Source: Bacteroidales bacterium (lineage in GTDB: Bacteria > Bacteroidota > Bacteroidia > Bacteroidales > WCHB1-69). From it: 64,000 nucleotides of DNA. Shown here piece after piece: positions 1-8,170 of the stretch. The stretch's first letter is position 1; each line of letters begins with the position of its first letter. The notes under the pieces are model-generated. The model was not told where the DNA came from, did not search any database, and worked only from the letters and a program-made list of their open reading frames with translations. The position numbers were made by a program, and so were the translations under genes. The stretch spans positions 1 through 64,000 of the forward strand of contig JAGBPS010000040.1 in assembly GCA_017633255.1 (NCBI GenBank). Reading direction: 5' to 3'.

Positions 1-97
1 TGACGTGGCGAAATCCAAATACATATAAGTCTTATCAGCATTTATACAAACAACATAATCACATTTTTCAAGTAAAACATTATCAAAATATTACACC

Positions 98-1636
98 ATG
101 AAAAAATTTACTTTATTGTTGTTTGCCATCGCCATATCCACCTGTATGATGGCCCAAAGTGTAAGTTTGTCCAAACCATATTCCAACACATGGATCAGAA
201 GACCATTTGTACACAGTATTCCTATCGGGCAAGACGAAACTAACGCTTATATGTATCAATACATTCGTACAACAGATCCTGCACAACCAAAAAACTATAC
301 GGAACATTTTTACATTATAGACAAATCATCATTACAATCCACCGACATACCTGTCACAATTCCCAAAACGCACGTTATGATGGGCGGATTCGCCAATGAC
401 AACAACATCATAGCCGTATATAGACATGCCAGCAAAAAAGGGGACTACATTAACTTCACCATAGCCAATATTGACAGAAATAACAATACTATTACTTTTA
501 ATGATGCCAGTACTATATCAACCGCAACTAATAAACATTATTGGCCTGAATATAAGACTGCCAAGTCACCTGACGGCAAGATGATGGCAATTCTCACCAT
601 GGTTACAGGAAAAAACAACCAGTTAGAGAATCTTTTTGCCACAGTAGTGAACAATCAAGGAGAATTTATATGGAGCGGAACAGTTTCACCCCAGTTCAAC
701 GGCAAAACTTTTGCCATTGGCCAACTTCTCGTGGACAATGACGGTACCATATACCTGCCAGCATACACTTGCCAGTTACGTGGCGAAAGCGTTTCGAATG
801 TGGAATTCATGATGAACATTTGTAAAGAAGATGGAACTGTATCTGTCACCGAATCAAGCAATTTCGGAGCTTTGCAGAACTTCACAGCCAAAATCCTCTC
901 CGATGGCAACATCATTGTAGCAGGTTATTATACAGACAGTTATACCAACACCGCCACCCATTCAAGCGGCTACTATTACTATAAATTTGATCCCCAGACT
1001 GAATCTATCAGCGATATACATAACTATAGCTTCAGCAACAATTATGTTGAAAAGAACGCATGGGCACGATTCGCCAATGTCTTGGGCAACCAACAATACT
1101 CCATCACCGCCGACAACATCTATGAACTTGAGAACGGCAATATCGTATTTTGCGGTGAACATCGTTTCACAAAAGCCATTTACGACAACATGACCAACAG
1201 CTACAGCTACCAGTTCCTTACCAAAAACATCCTTGTCGCCACCTTCTTGGATGACGGCACTTCCTTGTTCTCCATGATTGAGAAACAACAACTCGCAGGA
1301 TTGGCTGTCAACATTTACGGCAGCTGGTCATCTCTTAACATCTCCTATTCAGCTTTTGCATACCATAACGATATGTACTTCGTTTTCAACGATGACAACA
1401 AAAACATCCCCTACCCTGGCAAAGATGCCGTGTGCACAGTTGGTGGATTAACATTCCCGAAGAACATAGAGACAGTCTTAATGCGTCTTACTGCTGAACA
1501 AGAACTCACACAGAAAGTACTACGTGACCCCAACCAACATTTCTACGCTATCGAATTCACCGATGATAACACTTTCTATACCACCGGTGTAGGAAAAGGC
1601 GATTTATTCTTCAACAAATATACTGTCGAAGAATAG
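98..1636 (+). CDS. Exported protein of unknown function
   Basis: A 512-residue protein I do not recognise. Residues 1-20 form a Sec signal peptide (MKK start, hydrophobic LLLFAIAI core, cleavage probably after MMAQ), so it is periplasmic or outside the cell. The mature part is rich in Asn, Thr and Tyr and has recurring turn-plus-strand segments such as LVDNDGTIYLPAY, LSDGNIIVAGYYTD and DDNTFYTTGVG. This pattern recalls beta-propeller proteins that track numeric quantities (inference only). There is no lipobox, and the chain ends FFNKYTVEE without a T9SS sorting domain, so release by that system is not indicated. It stands alone, converges on the dpp5 gene and shares a bidirectional terminator with it. 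No clear -7 box is visible in the 97 bases upstream. Confidence 0.75.
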   Translation: MKKFTLLLFAIAISTCMMAQSVSLSKPYSNTWIRRPFVHSIPIGQDETNAYMYQYIRTTDPAQPKNYTEHFYIIDKSSLQSTDIPVTIPKTHVMMGGFANDNNIIAVYRHASKKGDYINFTIANIDRNNNTITFNDASTISTATNKHYWPEYKTAKSPDGKMMAILTMVTGKNNQLENLFATVVNNQGEFIWSGTVSPQFNGKTFAIGQLLVDNDGTIYLPAYTCQLRGESVSNVEFMMNICKEDGTVSVTESSNFGALQNFTAKILSDGNIIVAGYYTDSYTNTATHSSGYYYYKFDPQTESISDIHNYSFSNNYVEKNAWARFANVLGNQQYSITADNIYELENGNIVFCGEHRFTKAIYDNMTNSYSYQFLTKNILVATFLDDGTSLFSMIEKQQLAGLAVNIYGSWSSLNISYSAFAYHNDMYFVFNDDNKNIPYPGKDAVCTVGGLTFPKNIETVLMRLTAEQELTQKVLRDPNQHFYAIEFTDDNTFYTTGVGKGDLFFNKYTVEE

Positions 1637-1651
1637 ATAATTTGACATATA

Positions 1652-1669
1652 TACGTTTCAAGAAACGTA
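1652..1669. repeat. Perfect 18-bp palindrome TACGTTTCAAGAAACGTA
   Basis: Perfect palindrome between the stop of the first gene and the terminator. Its core ACGTTTCAnGAAACGT recurs in the longer palindrome at 45173-45202, which also lies beside a terminator between convergent genes. Confidence 0.7.
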
Positions 1670-1670
1670 A

Positions 1671-1711
1671 AAAAAGAGGGTGTGCCGATTTCGACACACC
1701 CTCTTTTTTTT
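1671..1711. terminator. Bidirectional rho-independent terminator
   Basis: Stem GAGGGTGTG (1676-1684) pairs with CACACCCTC (1695-1703); an A-run on the left and a T-run on the right make it work in both directions. It separates the convergent genes ending at 1636 and 1710; the minus-strand stop codon sits at the edge of the T-run. Confidence 0.9.
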
Positions 1712-3818
1712 ACTTCAAATGAGTATCAAACCAATCGATGAAGTTGCGGTGCCAGAGCAGGCTGTTCTGCGGTTTCAGCACCCAGTGGGTTTCATCGGGA
1801 AAGTAGAGGTAACGGCTCGGAATGTGACGCATCTGGGCGGCATTGTAAGCGGCCATACCTTCGGAGGCCACAATACGGAAGTCAAACTCACTGTGGATTA
1901 CACAGATAGGTGCATTCCACTTGTCCACAAACAAATGCGGTGAGTTGGCATAGCTCTTCTTCACCTGAGGATTGTTCCAATCCCAGTAAGGACCGCCTAT
2001 ATCCCAATTGTCAAACCACATTTCCTCGGTTTCGAGGTATTGCTGCTCGAAATTGAACATGCCGTTGTGAGCCAGCAAGGCTTTGAAACGGCGACCTTCG
2101 TTATATCCCTTCACATCATAATTGTGACCTGCCAGCCAATAAACGCTGTAACCGCCGAAGCTGGCACCACAAGCGCCCAAACGTTCTTTGTCAATTTGTT
2201 TCACATTATCGGCAAAATAGTCAGCAGCGGTCATGTAGTCTTGCATACAGAGTCCGCCATAATCGCCGCTGATTTCTTCGGTCCAAGCCTGGCCAAAGCC
2301 CACGGTACCACGACGGTTGGGAGCGATGATGAAATATTCGGCACCACTCATCACCATGAAGTTCCAACGAGTGCTCCAGAACTGTCCCACCTCGGATTGT
2401 GGACCGCCTTCGCAGTACAGCAATGCGGGATAGGTCTTGGTGCTGTCATAATTGTACGGATAAATCAGCCAAGTGAGCATATCCTGGCCGTCCACTGTCT
2501 TAATCCAGTGCTCTTCCACCTTGCCCATGCGCACTTGAGAGAGGACTTCATCATTGATAGCGGAAAGTTTCTTACCCTCGCCCTTGTCATCCGTCAGATT
2601 ATACACGTAAATCTCGGAAGGATACTGCATGGACACCTGGTCGGCATAGAGTTTGCCATCCACCAACTCAAAGCTATGCACATCGTGATAGCCGTATGAA
2701 ATCTGGCGGAACTCCTTGGTTTCGCGGTTGCAAGCGAAAATCTGGTCGGTACCACGATAATAGACAACGCCCAGAATCTCTTTGTCGTCGTCGGTCCAGC
2801 TGATACCCGTGAAATAGTAGTCAAAGTTCTCCGACATGTTGGTGCGCTCACCCGTAGTGAGGTCCATCACCATCAGACGAATCAGGTCGCTTTCGTAACC
2901 GTCGCGTTCCATACTCTCCCATGCGATATATTTTCCATCGTGGCTGAACACAGGATTCTGGTCATAGCCCATAATACCCTCACTGATATTCTTAGTGGTC
3001 TTACTGTCAATATCATACAGATAAATATCGCTGTTGGTAGAGTGTGCATAATCGTAGCCGGTTTTCTTGCGGCAAGTGTAAGCGATGGTTTTGCTGTCGG
3101 GGCTGTAGTTATACTGCTCCACCCCGCCCCATGGACGCATCGGGCACTCGAAAGTACTGTCAATCAAAGCGGTGGAATGCTCAATATCGATTTTCGAACC
3201 ATCAAAAGAAGCCAGGAAAATCTGCGGAATCTCATCCACCCAATTGTCCCAATGGCGGTACATCAAGTCCTCGTTGATACGGCCGGTGGTTTTATCCAGT
3301 CCTTCATACAATTTTTGCAGATGTTCCGGACGTTTCACCGGAATCGTGGCAATATACACGATGGATTTGCCATCGGGAGCCAACTTGAAGCCTTCCAGAC
3401 CATTTTCGAAAGCACCGATTACCTTCTCATTCTTGCTTTTCACATCCATCGAACGGACTTCATTGTCACGGCAGAACAGCAGTGTATTTTCATCCTGCCA
3501 AACGGGGTTGAACTCGCTTTGGGCGGTTGTCGTCAAGCGCACAGCATCACCTCCCTCGGTAGGAAGCAGGTAAATTTCCGCATTACCCTTGTTCTCCTCC
3601 ATACTGTAGTAAGTCATGGTATAAGCGATTTGCTTTCCATCTGGTGAAACGGCATATTCGCCCATTTTGCCCAGCGACCACATCACTTCGGGCGTGAAAC
3701 GGCCATCCTGGACCTGGATTTCCGGTTTTCCGATGACCTTCTCATCGGAAGTCTCTTGTTTCTTTGTGCAGCTGGCCAACAACGCCACCGCTGCAAATGC
3801 AATAAATATTTTCTTCAT
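1710..3818 (-). CDS. dpp5: S9 family dipeptidyl peptidase 5 (DPP5-like), lipoprotein
   Basis: A 702-residue serine exopeptidase that removes dipeptides from peptide N-termini. The N-terminus MKKIFIAFAAVALLASC is a lipoprotein signal with the lipid-attached Cys at residue 17, so the enzyme is membrane anchored in the periplasm. Residues about 40-430 form a WD40/PD40-like propeller with repeated SPDGK motifs. The C-terminal alpha/beta-hydrolase domain has the triad Ser553 (GASFGG), Asp646 (SEFDFRI) and His678 (DETHWV). Segments such as GYESDL, WDIGGPYW and HWVLKPQNSLLWHR follow the Porphyromonas gingivalis DPP5 sequence as I recall it, where the enzyme prefers hydrophobic P1 residues. It is a single gene with its own -7 box at 3855-3862, facing the MntA/HepT pair. 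It probably feeds peptide-derived amino acids to the cell. Confidence 0.93.
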   Translation of the reverse strand: MKKIFIAFAAVALLASCTKKQETSDEKVIGKPEIQVQDGRFTPEVMWSLGKMGEYAVSPDGKQIAYTMTYYSMEENKGNAEIYLLPTEGGDAVRLTTTAQSEFNPVWQDENTLLFCRDNEVRSMDVKSKNEKVIGAFENGLEGFKLAPDGKSIVYIATIPVKRPEHLQKLYEGLDKTTGRINEDLMYRHWDNWVDEIPQIFLASFDGSKIDIEHSTALIDSTFECPMRPWGGVEQYNYSPDSKTIAYTCRKKTGYDYAHSTNSDIYLYDIDSKTTKNISEGIMGYDQNPVFSHDGKYIAWESMERDGYESDLIRLMVMDLTTGERTNMSENFDYYFTGISWTDDDKEILGVVYYRGTDQIFACNRETKEFRQISYGYHDVHSFELVDGKLYADQVSMQYPSEIYVYNLTDDKGEGKKLSAINDEVLSQVRMGKVEEHWIKTVDGQDMLTWLIYPYNYDSTKTYPALLYCEGGPQSEVGQFWSTRWNFMVMSGAEYFIIAPNRRGTVGFGQAWTEEISGDYGGLCMQDYMTAADYFADNVKQIDKERLGACGASFGGYSVYWLAGHNYDVKGYNEGRRFKALLAHNGMFNFEQQYLETEEMWFDNWDIGGPYWDWNNPQVKKSYANSPHLFVDKWNAPICVIHSEFDFRIVASEGMAAYNAAQMRHIPSRYLYFPDETHWVLKPQNSLLWHRNFIDWFDTHLK

Positions 3819-3854
3819 AGGTATAAAATTTGATTTCCTTTAATAATGAGGATG

Positions 3855-3862
3855 CAAATTTA
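3855..3862 (-). promoter_or_regulatory. -7 box of dpp5 (TAAATTTG)
   Basis: Minus-strand TAAATTTG fits the Bacteroidetes TAnnTTTG box. Transcription would start near 3847, about 30 bases before the ATG at 3818. Confidence 0.6.
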
Positions 3863-3939
3863 CGTGAAATTTTTGGAATACCACAAACATTCAAATAAAT
3901 TTAAATCTTTATCTCTGTGTTTAATTCATATATTTTATG

Positions 3940-3947
3940 TACATTTG
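3940..3947 (+). promoter_or_regulatory. -7 box of mntA/hepT (TACATTTG)
   Basis: TACATTTG fits TAnnTTTG and places the transcript start near 3954. It overlaps the upstream in-frame ATG at 3937, which supports the start at 3973 for mntA. Confidence 0.6.
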
Positions 3948-3972
3948 CAAATTAAATATAAAAGAAAGTATC

Positions 3973-4269
3973 ATGAGCACTACGGACATAAAGCTATCGC
4001 TTAGAAGTTATTTCAAAGATAAACCAGTGAACAAAGTCTGGCTTTTTGGATCTTTTGCCCGTGGAGAAGAAAACGCTGACAGCGATATTGACTTGATGCT
4101 TGATCTTGACCATTCACAACCAATAGGGTTTAAGTTTTTCGGCATGTGGAACGATATAGAGAAGCTTCTTGGCCGTGAAGTTGATTTAGTGACGGAAGAA
4201 GGTCTCGCTGACTATGCCCGTGAGAGTTATAATCGTGATAAAATCCTTGTATATGAGAGAACCCATTAG
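3973..4269 (+). CDS. mntA: MntA-type nucleotidyltransferase antitoxin
   Basis: A 98-residue minimal nucleotidyltransferase. The motif GSFARGEENADSDIDL (from residue 26) gives the family GSX10DXD signature with Asp38 and Asp40, and Asp71 in REVDLV is the likely third metal ligand. In characterised pairs MntA transfers AMP onto a tyrosine of the HEPN toxin and so neutralises it. An upstream in-frame ATG at 3937 lies inside the -7 box, so I start at 3973. The end overlaps hepT by 17 bases, typical of a translationally coupled toxin-antitoxin pair. Both genes end at a terminator at 4658-4688. Confidence 0.88.
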   Translation: MSTTDIKLSLRSYFKDKPVNKVWLFGSFARGEENADSDIDLMLDLDHSQPIGFKFFGMWNDIEKLLGREVDLVTEEGLADYARESYNRDKILVYERTH

Positions 4270-4633
4270 AGACCGTGAACGTTTGCTACATATCATCGAA
4301 GCCGCAGACCTTGTGATAGAGCACACTAAGGATGTAACTTACGAGAAATTTCTGTCTGACAAGTTGCTTTATGGAGCCTTGGTTTATTACACAATGGTTA
4401 TCGGTGAGGCTAGTTATAAGTTAAGTCCTGAATTCACCACCCAATATAATGACACTCCATGGTCCGACATTGCGGGAATGCGTCACCATATTGTACATGG
4501 CTATTACAAAGTGGACAACCGTGTTGTATGGAACATCATCACTAATGACATCCCTACCTTGCGCACAAAAGTGCAACAGTACCTTGACGAAATAAACTGG
4601 GAGCAATGGGAATCCCAGACGAAGCGATATTAA
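4253..4633 (+). CDS. hepT: HepT-type HEPN (DUF86) ribonuclease toxin
   Basis: A 126-residue, mostly helical HEPN-domain protein of the DUF86 family. The catalytic motif RX4HXY is intact: Arg77, His82 and Tyr84 in MRHHIVHGYY. In studied members the Arg/His pair cleaves RNA or trims tRNA 3' ends and the tyrosine is AMPylated by MntA. The ATG at 4253 is chosen over an in-frame ATG at 4214 because it begins at the conserved MREPIRDRERLLHI helix and leaves a short overlap with mntA. Toxin activity is inferred from family knowledge; the sequence shows only that the active site is not degraded. Confidence 0.88.
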   Translation: MREPIRDRERLLHIIEAADLVIEHTKDVTYEKFLSDKLLYGALVYYTMVIGEASYKLSPEFTTQYNDTPWSDIAGMRHHIVHGYYKVDNRVVWNIITNDIPTLRTKVQQYLDEINWEQWESQTKRY

Positions 4634-4645
4634 AATGCAGCATCT

Positions 4646-4867
4646 TTAATGTCTTCTGCTTGTGCTCTTGCGTGCACAAGCCTTTTTCTTGACAAGGCGA
4701 ACGGATCGCCCGTAGCATTGGTCGCTATTGTTCATGTGCACTGCACCGCCCGAACAGAAGTAGAGTCGCCACGCAAAGCCTGAAAAGAGTGTAGATGACC
4801 AATAGTCACCGTATGAGTTCACGTAGTTAACACCACCATCGCAACTGCGGTAGCCCGTGGCGGGCAG
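4646..4867 (-). pseudogene. Remnant of a FISUMP (Fib_succ_major) domain protein
   Basis: Translated on the minus strand, this stretch gives the last ~73 codons of a FISUMP-type surface protein. It starts LPATGYRSCDGG, continues with SYGDYWSSTL, FAWRLYFCSGG and GRSVRLVKK, and reaches a stop at 4646-4648. These are the family landmarks: LPAxGYR, YWSST, aromatic-x-LxF and a VRxV end. Directly upstream the frame runs into TGA within two codons, and no start or signal peptide exists. It is therefore a truncated 3' fragment, not a gene. The tail after VRLVKK overlaps the hepT terminator. The rest was probably lost when the neighbouring polymerase or toxin-antitoxin cassette arrived (inference). Confidence 0.75.
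4658..4688 (+). terminator. Terminator of the mntA-hepT operon
   Basis: Stem GCTTGTGC (4658-4665) pairs with GCACAAGC (4674-4681) and is followed by CTTTTTC. It sits 24 bases after the hepT stop and overlaps the 3' end of the decayed minus-strand gene remnant. Confidence 0.75.
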
Positions 4868-4918
4868 ATGTCAGAGGGTGGACAGAGCGGGTGGCATTCA
4901 TGTCGGCAAAGATCCTTG

Positions 4919-4944
4919 CATACTTTCCATCTTTGGAAAGTATG
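4919..4944. repeat. Inverted repeat CATACTTTCC / GGAAAGTATG in the polymerase promoter
   Basis: Perfect 10-bp arms with a 6-base loop (4929-4934). It overlaps the -33 TTTG (4932-4935) of the polymerase promoter, so it could be an operator. No LexA-like site is recognisable. Confidence 0.6.
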
Positions 4945-4964
4945 GAGAAAAAAATGTATCTTTG
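4932..4964 (+). promoter_or_regulatory. Promoter of the Y-family polymerase gene
   Basis: -33 TTTG (4932-4935), a 21-base spacer and -7 TATCTTTG (4957-4964) match the Bacteroidetes housekeeping promoter. The transcript would begin near 4971, so translation starts at the ATG at 5003 and not at the in-frame ATG at 4868. Confidence 0.75.
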
Positions 4965-5002
4965 CAAAAAGAAATACGGAAAGCCAACTCATTCTTTTTC
5001 AG

Positions 5003-6514
5003 ATGAAGAACAAGGAACGGACCTACATCGCCATTGACTTGAAGTCGTTTTACGCCTCGGTGGAGTGCGTGGAGCGGGGCTTGGACCCACTCACCACGAA
5101 CCTGGTGGTGGCCGATGCCAGCCGTACCGAGAAGACCATCTGTCTGGCCGTCTCCCCCTCACTGAAAGCCTACGGCATCGGCGGGCGCGCACGTCTATTC
5201 GAGGTAGTGCAACGTGTCCGGGAAGTCAACAACGAACGACGACAGCAGAGCCCGCAGAAGCGTCTGACTGGCAAGTCCAGCTCCGACATTGAACTCAAAG
5301 CCCACCCCGACTGGGCCGTGGACTACATTGCCGCTCCTCCCCGCATGGCACACTATATCGCCTGCAGCGCAAAGATTTATGAGATTTACCTGAAATACAT
5401 CTCCCCTGATGACATACACGTGTATTCCATCGACGAGGTGTTCATGGATGTGACCGACTATCTGAAAAGCTACAAGAAAACCGCCCATGAGCTGGCCATG
5501 ACCATCATCAAAGATGTGCTGAAGCAGACAGGCATCACCGCCACGGCGGGCATCGGCACCAACATGTACCTGAGCAAAATCGCCATGGACATCATGGCCA
5601 AGAAAAGTCCCGCCGACCAAGACGGAGTGCGCATTGCCGAGCTGGACGAGATGTCGTACCGCCGACAATTGTGGAACCACCGCCCCCTTACCTCGTTCTG
5701 GCGGGTGGGACGAGGCATCGCCCAGCGCTTGGCCGCCCACGGTATTGACACCATGGGCAAAATCGCCCGCTGCTCCATAGAAAATGAGGAGTTGCTATAC
5801 AAACTCTTCGGCATCAACGCCGAACTACTGATTGACCATGCCTGGGGTTGGGAGCCCTGCACCATCGACTATGTGAAAGCCTACCGTCCCGAGAACAACT
5901 CATTCAGCAACGGACAAGTACTGACTTGCGCCTATACAGTCAAAAAGGCTCGCGTAGTAATTCAAGAGATGGCGGAAGCGATGGCCCTGCGATTGGTTGC
6001 GCACCAACTGGTCACCGACCAGCTGGTCATTTACGTTGGCTATGACGTAGAGAGTCTTACAAGACCCTCTGTCAAAAGCAAATACAAAGGAGAGGTGGCC
6101 ATGGACTATTACGGACGTCCCGTGCCCAAACCCGCCCATGGTTCCGTCAACCTCAAAACACCCAGTTCCTCCACCAAGCTCATCATTGAGGCGGTCACCG
6201 AGCTCTTCGACCGCATCGTCAACCCCGACCTGCTCATCCGCCGGATGAATATCAGCGCCAACCATGTCATCAGCGAGGAGGAGCTCAAAAACAAAGCCAC
6301 AGCGGAGCAACTCGACCTTTTCGCCGATTATGAGACCATCGAAAAAGAAAAACAGGAAGAGGCTGCCGCCCGACAGAAGGAGCGAAAGATTCAGGAAGTG
6401 CAGTTAGCCATCAAGAAACGCTTTGGCAAGAACGCGATCTTGCGGGGCCTCAACTTTGAGGAAGGCGCCACCGCCAAGCAGCGCAACGAACAGATAGGAG
6501 GACACAAAGCGTAA
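5003..6514 (+). CDS. Y-family DNA polymerase (UvrX/YqjW-like translesion polymerase)
   Basis: A 503-residue Y-family polymerase of the UmuC/DinB superfamily, which copies damaged DNA with low fidelity. Palm motif I is AIDLKSFYASVEC with Asp12; motif III is YSIDEVFMDVT with Asp144 and Glu145, so the metal-binding site is intact. About 35 residues after the fingers (NNERRQQSPQKRL onward) and the long little-finger region resemble the Gram-positive UvrX/YqjW group rather than E. coli DinB. The last 60 residues are charged and helical (EKEKQEEAAARQKERK). The downstream 63-residue YolD-like gene matches the Firmicutes arrangement. The coding region looks more GC-rich than its flanks. The start at 5003 follows from the promoter at 4932-4964. 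Confidence 0.88.
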   Translation: MKNKERTYIAIDLKSFYASVECVERGLDPLTTNLVVADASRTEKTICLAVSPSLKAYGIGGRARLFEVVQRVREVNNERRQQSPQKRLTGKSSSDIELKAHPDWAVDYIAAPPRMAHYIACSAKIYEIYLKYISPDDIHVYSIDEVFMDVTDYLKSYKKTAHELAMTIIKDVLKQTGITATAGIGTNMYLSKIAMDIMAKKSPADQDGVRIAELDEMSYRRQLWNHRPLTSFWRVGRGIAQRLAAHGIDTMGKIARCSIENEELLYKLFGINAELLIDHAWGWEPCTIDYVKAYRPENNSFSNGQVLTCAYTVKKARVVIQEMAEAMALRLVAHQLVTDQLVIYVGYDVESLTRPSVKSKYKGEVAMDYYGRPVPKPAHGSVNLKTPSSSTKLIIEAVTELFDRIVNPDLLIRRMNISANHVISEEELKNKATAEQLDLFADYETIEKEKQEEAAARQKERKIQEVQLAIKKRFGKNAILRGLNFEEGATAKQRNEQIGGHKA

Positions 6515-6588
6515 GCCCGCTTCGTGCAGATTAAACGTCACGGGAAGCGCCACCACCGAACAAAACAACATAAAGCGAGAGACTATAC

Positions 6589-6780
6589 ATGAAACCTACG
6601 GACTTAAACGACAATTACGACGATATCATCAACCTTCCTCACCATGTGTCGAAGCACCACCCTCCCATGTCGATGATGAACCGCGCGGCGCAGTTCGCCC
6701 CCTTTGCTGCTGTCAGCGGCCACCACGCCGCCCTTGACGAGACGGCGAAACAGGTGGAGGAAAAAATGGAGAGAACTTAA
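6589..6780 (+). CDS. YolD-like small protein
   Basis: A 63-residue protein with a DDIINLPHHVS start and a MSMMNRAAQFAPFAAVSG centre. This is the signature of YolD-like proteins (RAAQFxPFAAL in Clostridia), which in Firmicutes are encoded next to UvrX/YqjW-type Y-family polymerases; their biochemical role is not settled. Here it lies 74 bases after the polymerase, on the same strand, probably in one transcript. The RAAQFAPFAA core is hydrophobic and could dock on the polymerase (inference). It ends in a Lys/Glu-rich tail (KQVEEKMERT). It is short, but the motif match and the neighbour make it convincing. Confidence 0.82.
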   Translation: MKPTDLNDNYDDIINLPHHVSKHHPPMSMMNRAAQFAPFAAVSGHHAALDETAKQVEEKMERT

Positions 6781-6852
6781 AACTGAAAACTGAAAGTTGA
6801 AAGTTAACGGTTAAGAGTTCAAAATTCAGAATTCAAAGTTCATAATTCAATC

Positions 6853-6871
6853 GGACGTACGCAGTGCGTCC
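6853..6871. repeat. Palindromic repeat GGACGTAC-GCA-GTGCGTCC
   Basis: Eight-base arms with one mismatch around GCA, followed by CTAC. The same unit, perfectly paired and also followed by CTAC, occurs at 53953-53971. Preceding bases 6781-6850 are a low-complexity run of 'aattca/gttca/gaaag' words. Confidence 0.65.
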
Positions 6872-6918
6872 CTACTGACACCTGCAACCTGTATCCTGTT
6901 ATCTGTATCCTGTAACCT

Positions 6919-6953
6919 AAAAAAAAAGGAGTCTTGCGACTCCTTTTTTTTTT
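6919..6953. terminator. Bidirectional terminator
   Basis: GGAGTC (928-933 of the 6 kb block) pairs with GACTCC (938-943) around TTGC, flanked by an A-run and a T-run. It ends the YolD-like transcript on plus and the gyrA-TPR transcript on minus. Confidence 0.88.
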
Positions 6954-8148
6954 AATGTCTGTATGAATCAACCTTGGCTTTCAGCTCTTCAGGAACCGGC
7001 AGCAAAAGTTTCAGTTTGATCTGCTGCAACATTACATTGTTGTTCATATCATTGGGGTTGATATTGTATGCTTTCTCTGACCAAGTATGAGCATTCTCCA
7101 AAATAGTCTTTTGTGCGGCTTTCAACTCATTCACCTTTTCGGCACGTTCAGCATAGCTTCCTTCTTTTGACTTCATCAGCTGATCCTGCTTCTCCTGATT
7201 GGCAATTGCTTCAAAGAAATAGCGAGAAGCCATCTGGAAGTTCAGCTCGGCATTGTTGGGGTCAATAGCCAAGCCCTTGTTAATAACAGCCTCGGCTTTC
7301 TCATACTGAGCATTGTTCACCAAGTGGTTAGCAATCAGAGCCAGAACCGGTGCCGATTTCTCATATTTGGCAGCCATCTCATCGCAAGTGGCGTTCAACT
7401 TGTCAATCTGTCCAGTCATAGCGAAATAATCCAATTCAGCAGCTTCGATATCAGCTCTTTTGTCTTCAGGCACATATTTCATAGCGGTTTTCAGAATTTT
7501 GCCGCAGCTCACCGTATCTTTTTCTTCTTTGTACATATCATACAAATCCAAATAAACCACTGGATCCGGGAATTTCAGTTTCACTACTTCATTCAGCATA
7601 TTCTTATAGTTAGCCTTATCACCTGTTTGTTTATATAACTGAGCAACATCATAATATGCGATACCGGCATTCACGTTAGATTTTGCAGCCTTGAAATCTC
7701 TGGCAGCCAAATTGTAGTACTTGATAGCGTTTTCCACATCTCCCTTTTCAGCAGCATTCTGTGCCATTGTATATACCGGGTCAGCGCAAAGTGCCTGTCC
7801 TTCGATGGGACCCAGCATACCTGTCATCGGCACCACATTACCATCCAATGAGATAGCCTGATAGAAAGCCTCATTGGCAATGACGATCGCATCGGGAGTT
7901 CTGCTCACGTAGGAGGGATCTTTTGCTAAACGCTCTTGATCCTGCTGATAAACACGCAAATACGTATTACCCTTCATCAGCCAAACCTGGGCGTTCTGTT
8001 CGTTGCCTACCATGACAGCGTCCATCACCTTACGGGCTTTTCCGATCTGATTGTTACGTAAGTTCATCCACACATCCTCCAAACTCTGGGAGTATGCGCT
8101 TCCGATTGCCATTATAGCCATTATGGCTAATACAAATAACTTTTTCAT
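6952..8148 (-). CDS. Periplasmic TPR protein (distal of two)
   Basis: A 398-residue exported tetratricopeptide-repeat protein. Residues 1-20 are a signal peptide (MKKLFVLAIMAIMAIGSAYS). The rest is helical, with TPR-type segments such as AQVWLMKGNTYLRVYQ, NAIKYYNLAARDFKAA and KAEAVINKGLAIDPNNAELN. The consensus Asp-Pro-Asn at helix ends is clear in the last. It is the last gene of the gyrA transcript, 22 bases after its paralogue, with which it shares length and layout, so the pair arose by duplication. TPR arrays bind peptides or partner proteins; no partner can be named. The terminator at 6919-6953 overlaps its stop codon. Confidence 0.85.
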   Translation of the reverse strand: MKKLFVLAIMAIMAIGSAYSQSLEDVWMNLRNNQIGKARKVMDAVMVGNEQNAQVWLMKGNTYLRVYQQDQERLAKDPSYVSRTPDAIVIANEAFYQAISLDGNVVPMTGMLGPIEGQALCADPVYTMAQNAAEKGDVENAIKYYNLAARDFKAAKSNVNAGIAYYDVAQLYKQTGDKANYKNMLNEVVKLKFPDPVVYLDLYDMYKEEKDTVSCGKILKTAMKYVPEDKRADIEAAELDYFAMTGQIDKLNATCDEMAAKYEKSAPVLALIANHLVNNAQYEKAEAVINKGLAIDPNNAELNFQMASRYFFEAIANQEKQDQLMKSKEGSYAERAEKVNELKAAQKTILENAHTWSEKAYNINPNDMNNNVMLQQIKLKLLLPVPEELKAKVDSYRH

Positions 8149-8170
8149 TTTCGTTTTGTTTTTAGGGTTT

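Noticed and set aside
2040..2699. 219-codon plus-strand frame inside dpp5
   Set aside because: Antisense shadow of conserved peptidase codons.
4868..5002. N-terminal extension of the Y-family polymerase from the ATG at 4868
   Set aside because: The extension lies upstream of the predicted transcript start and has no similarity to polymerase N-termini.
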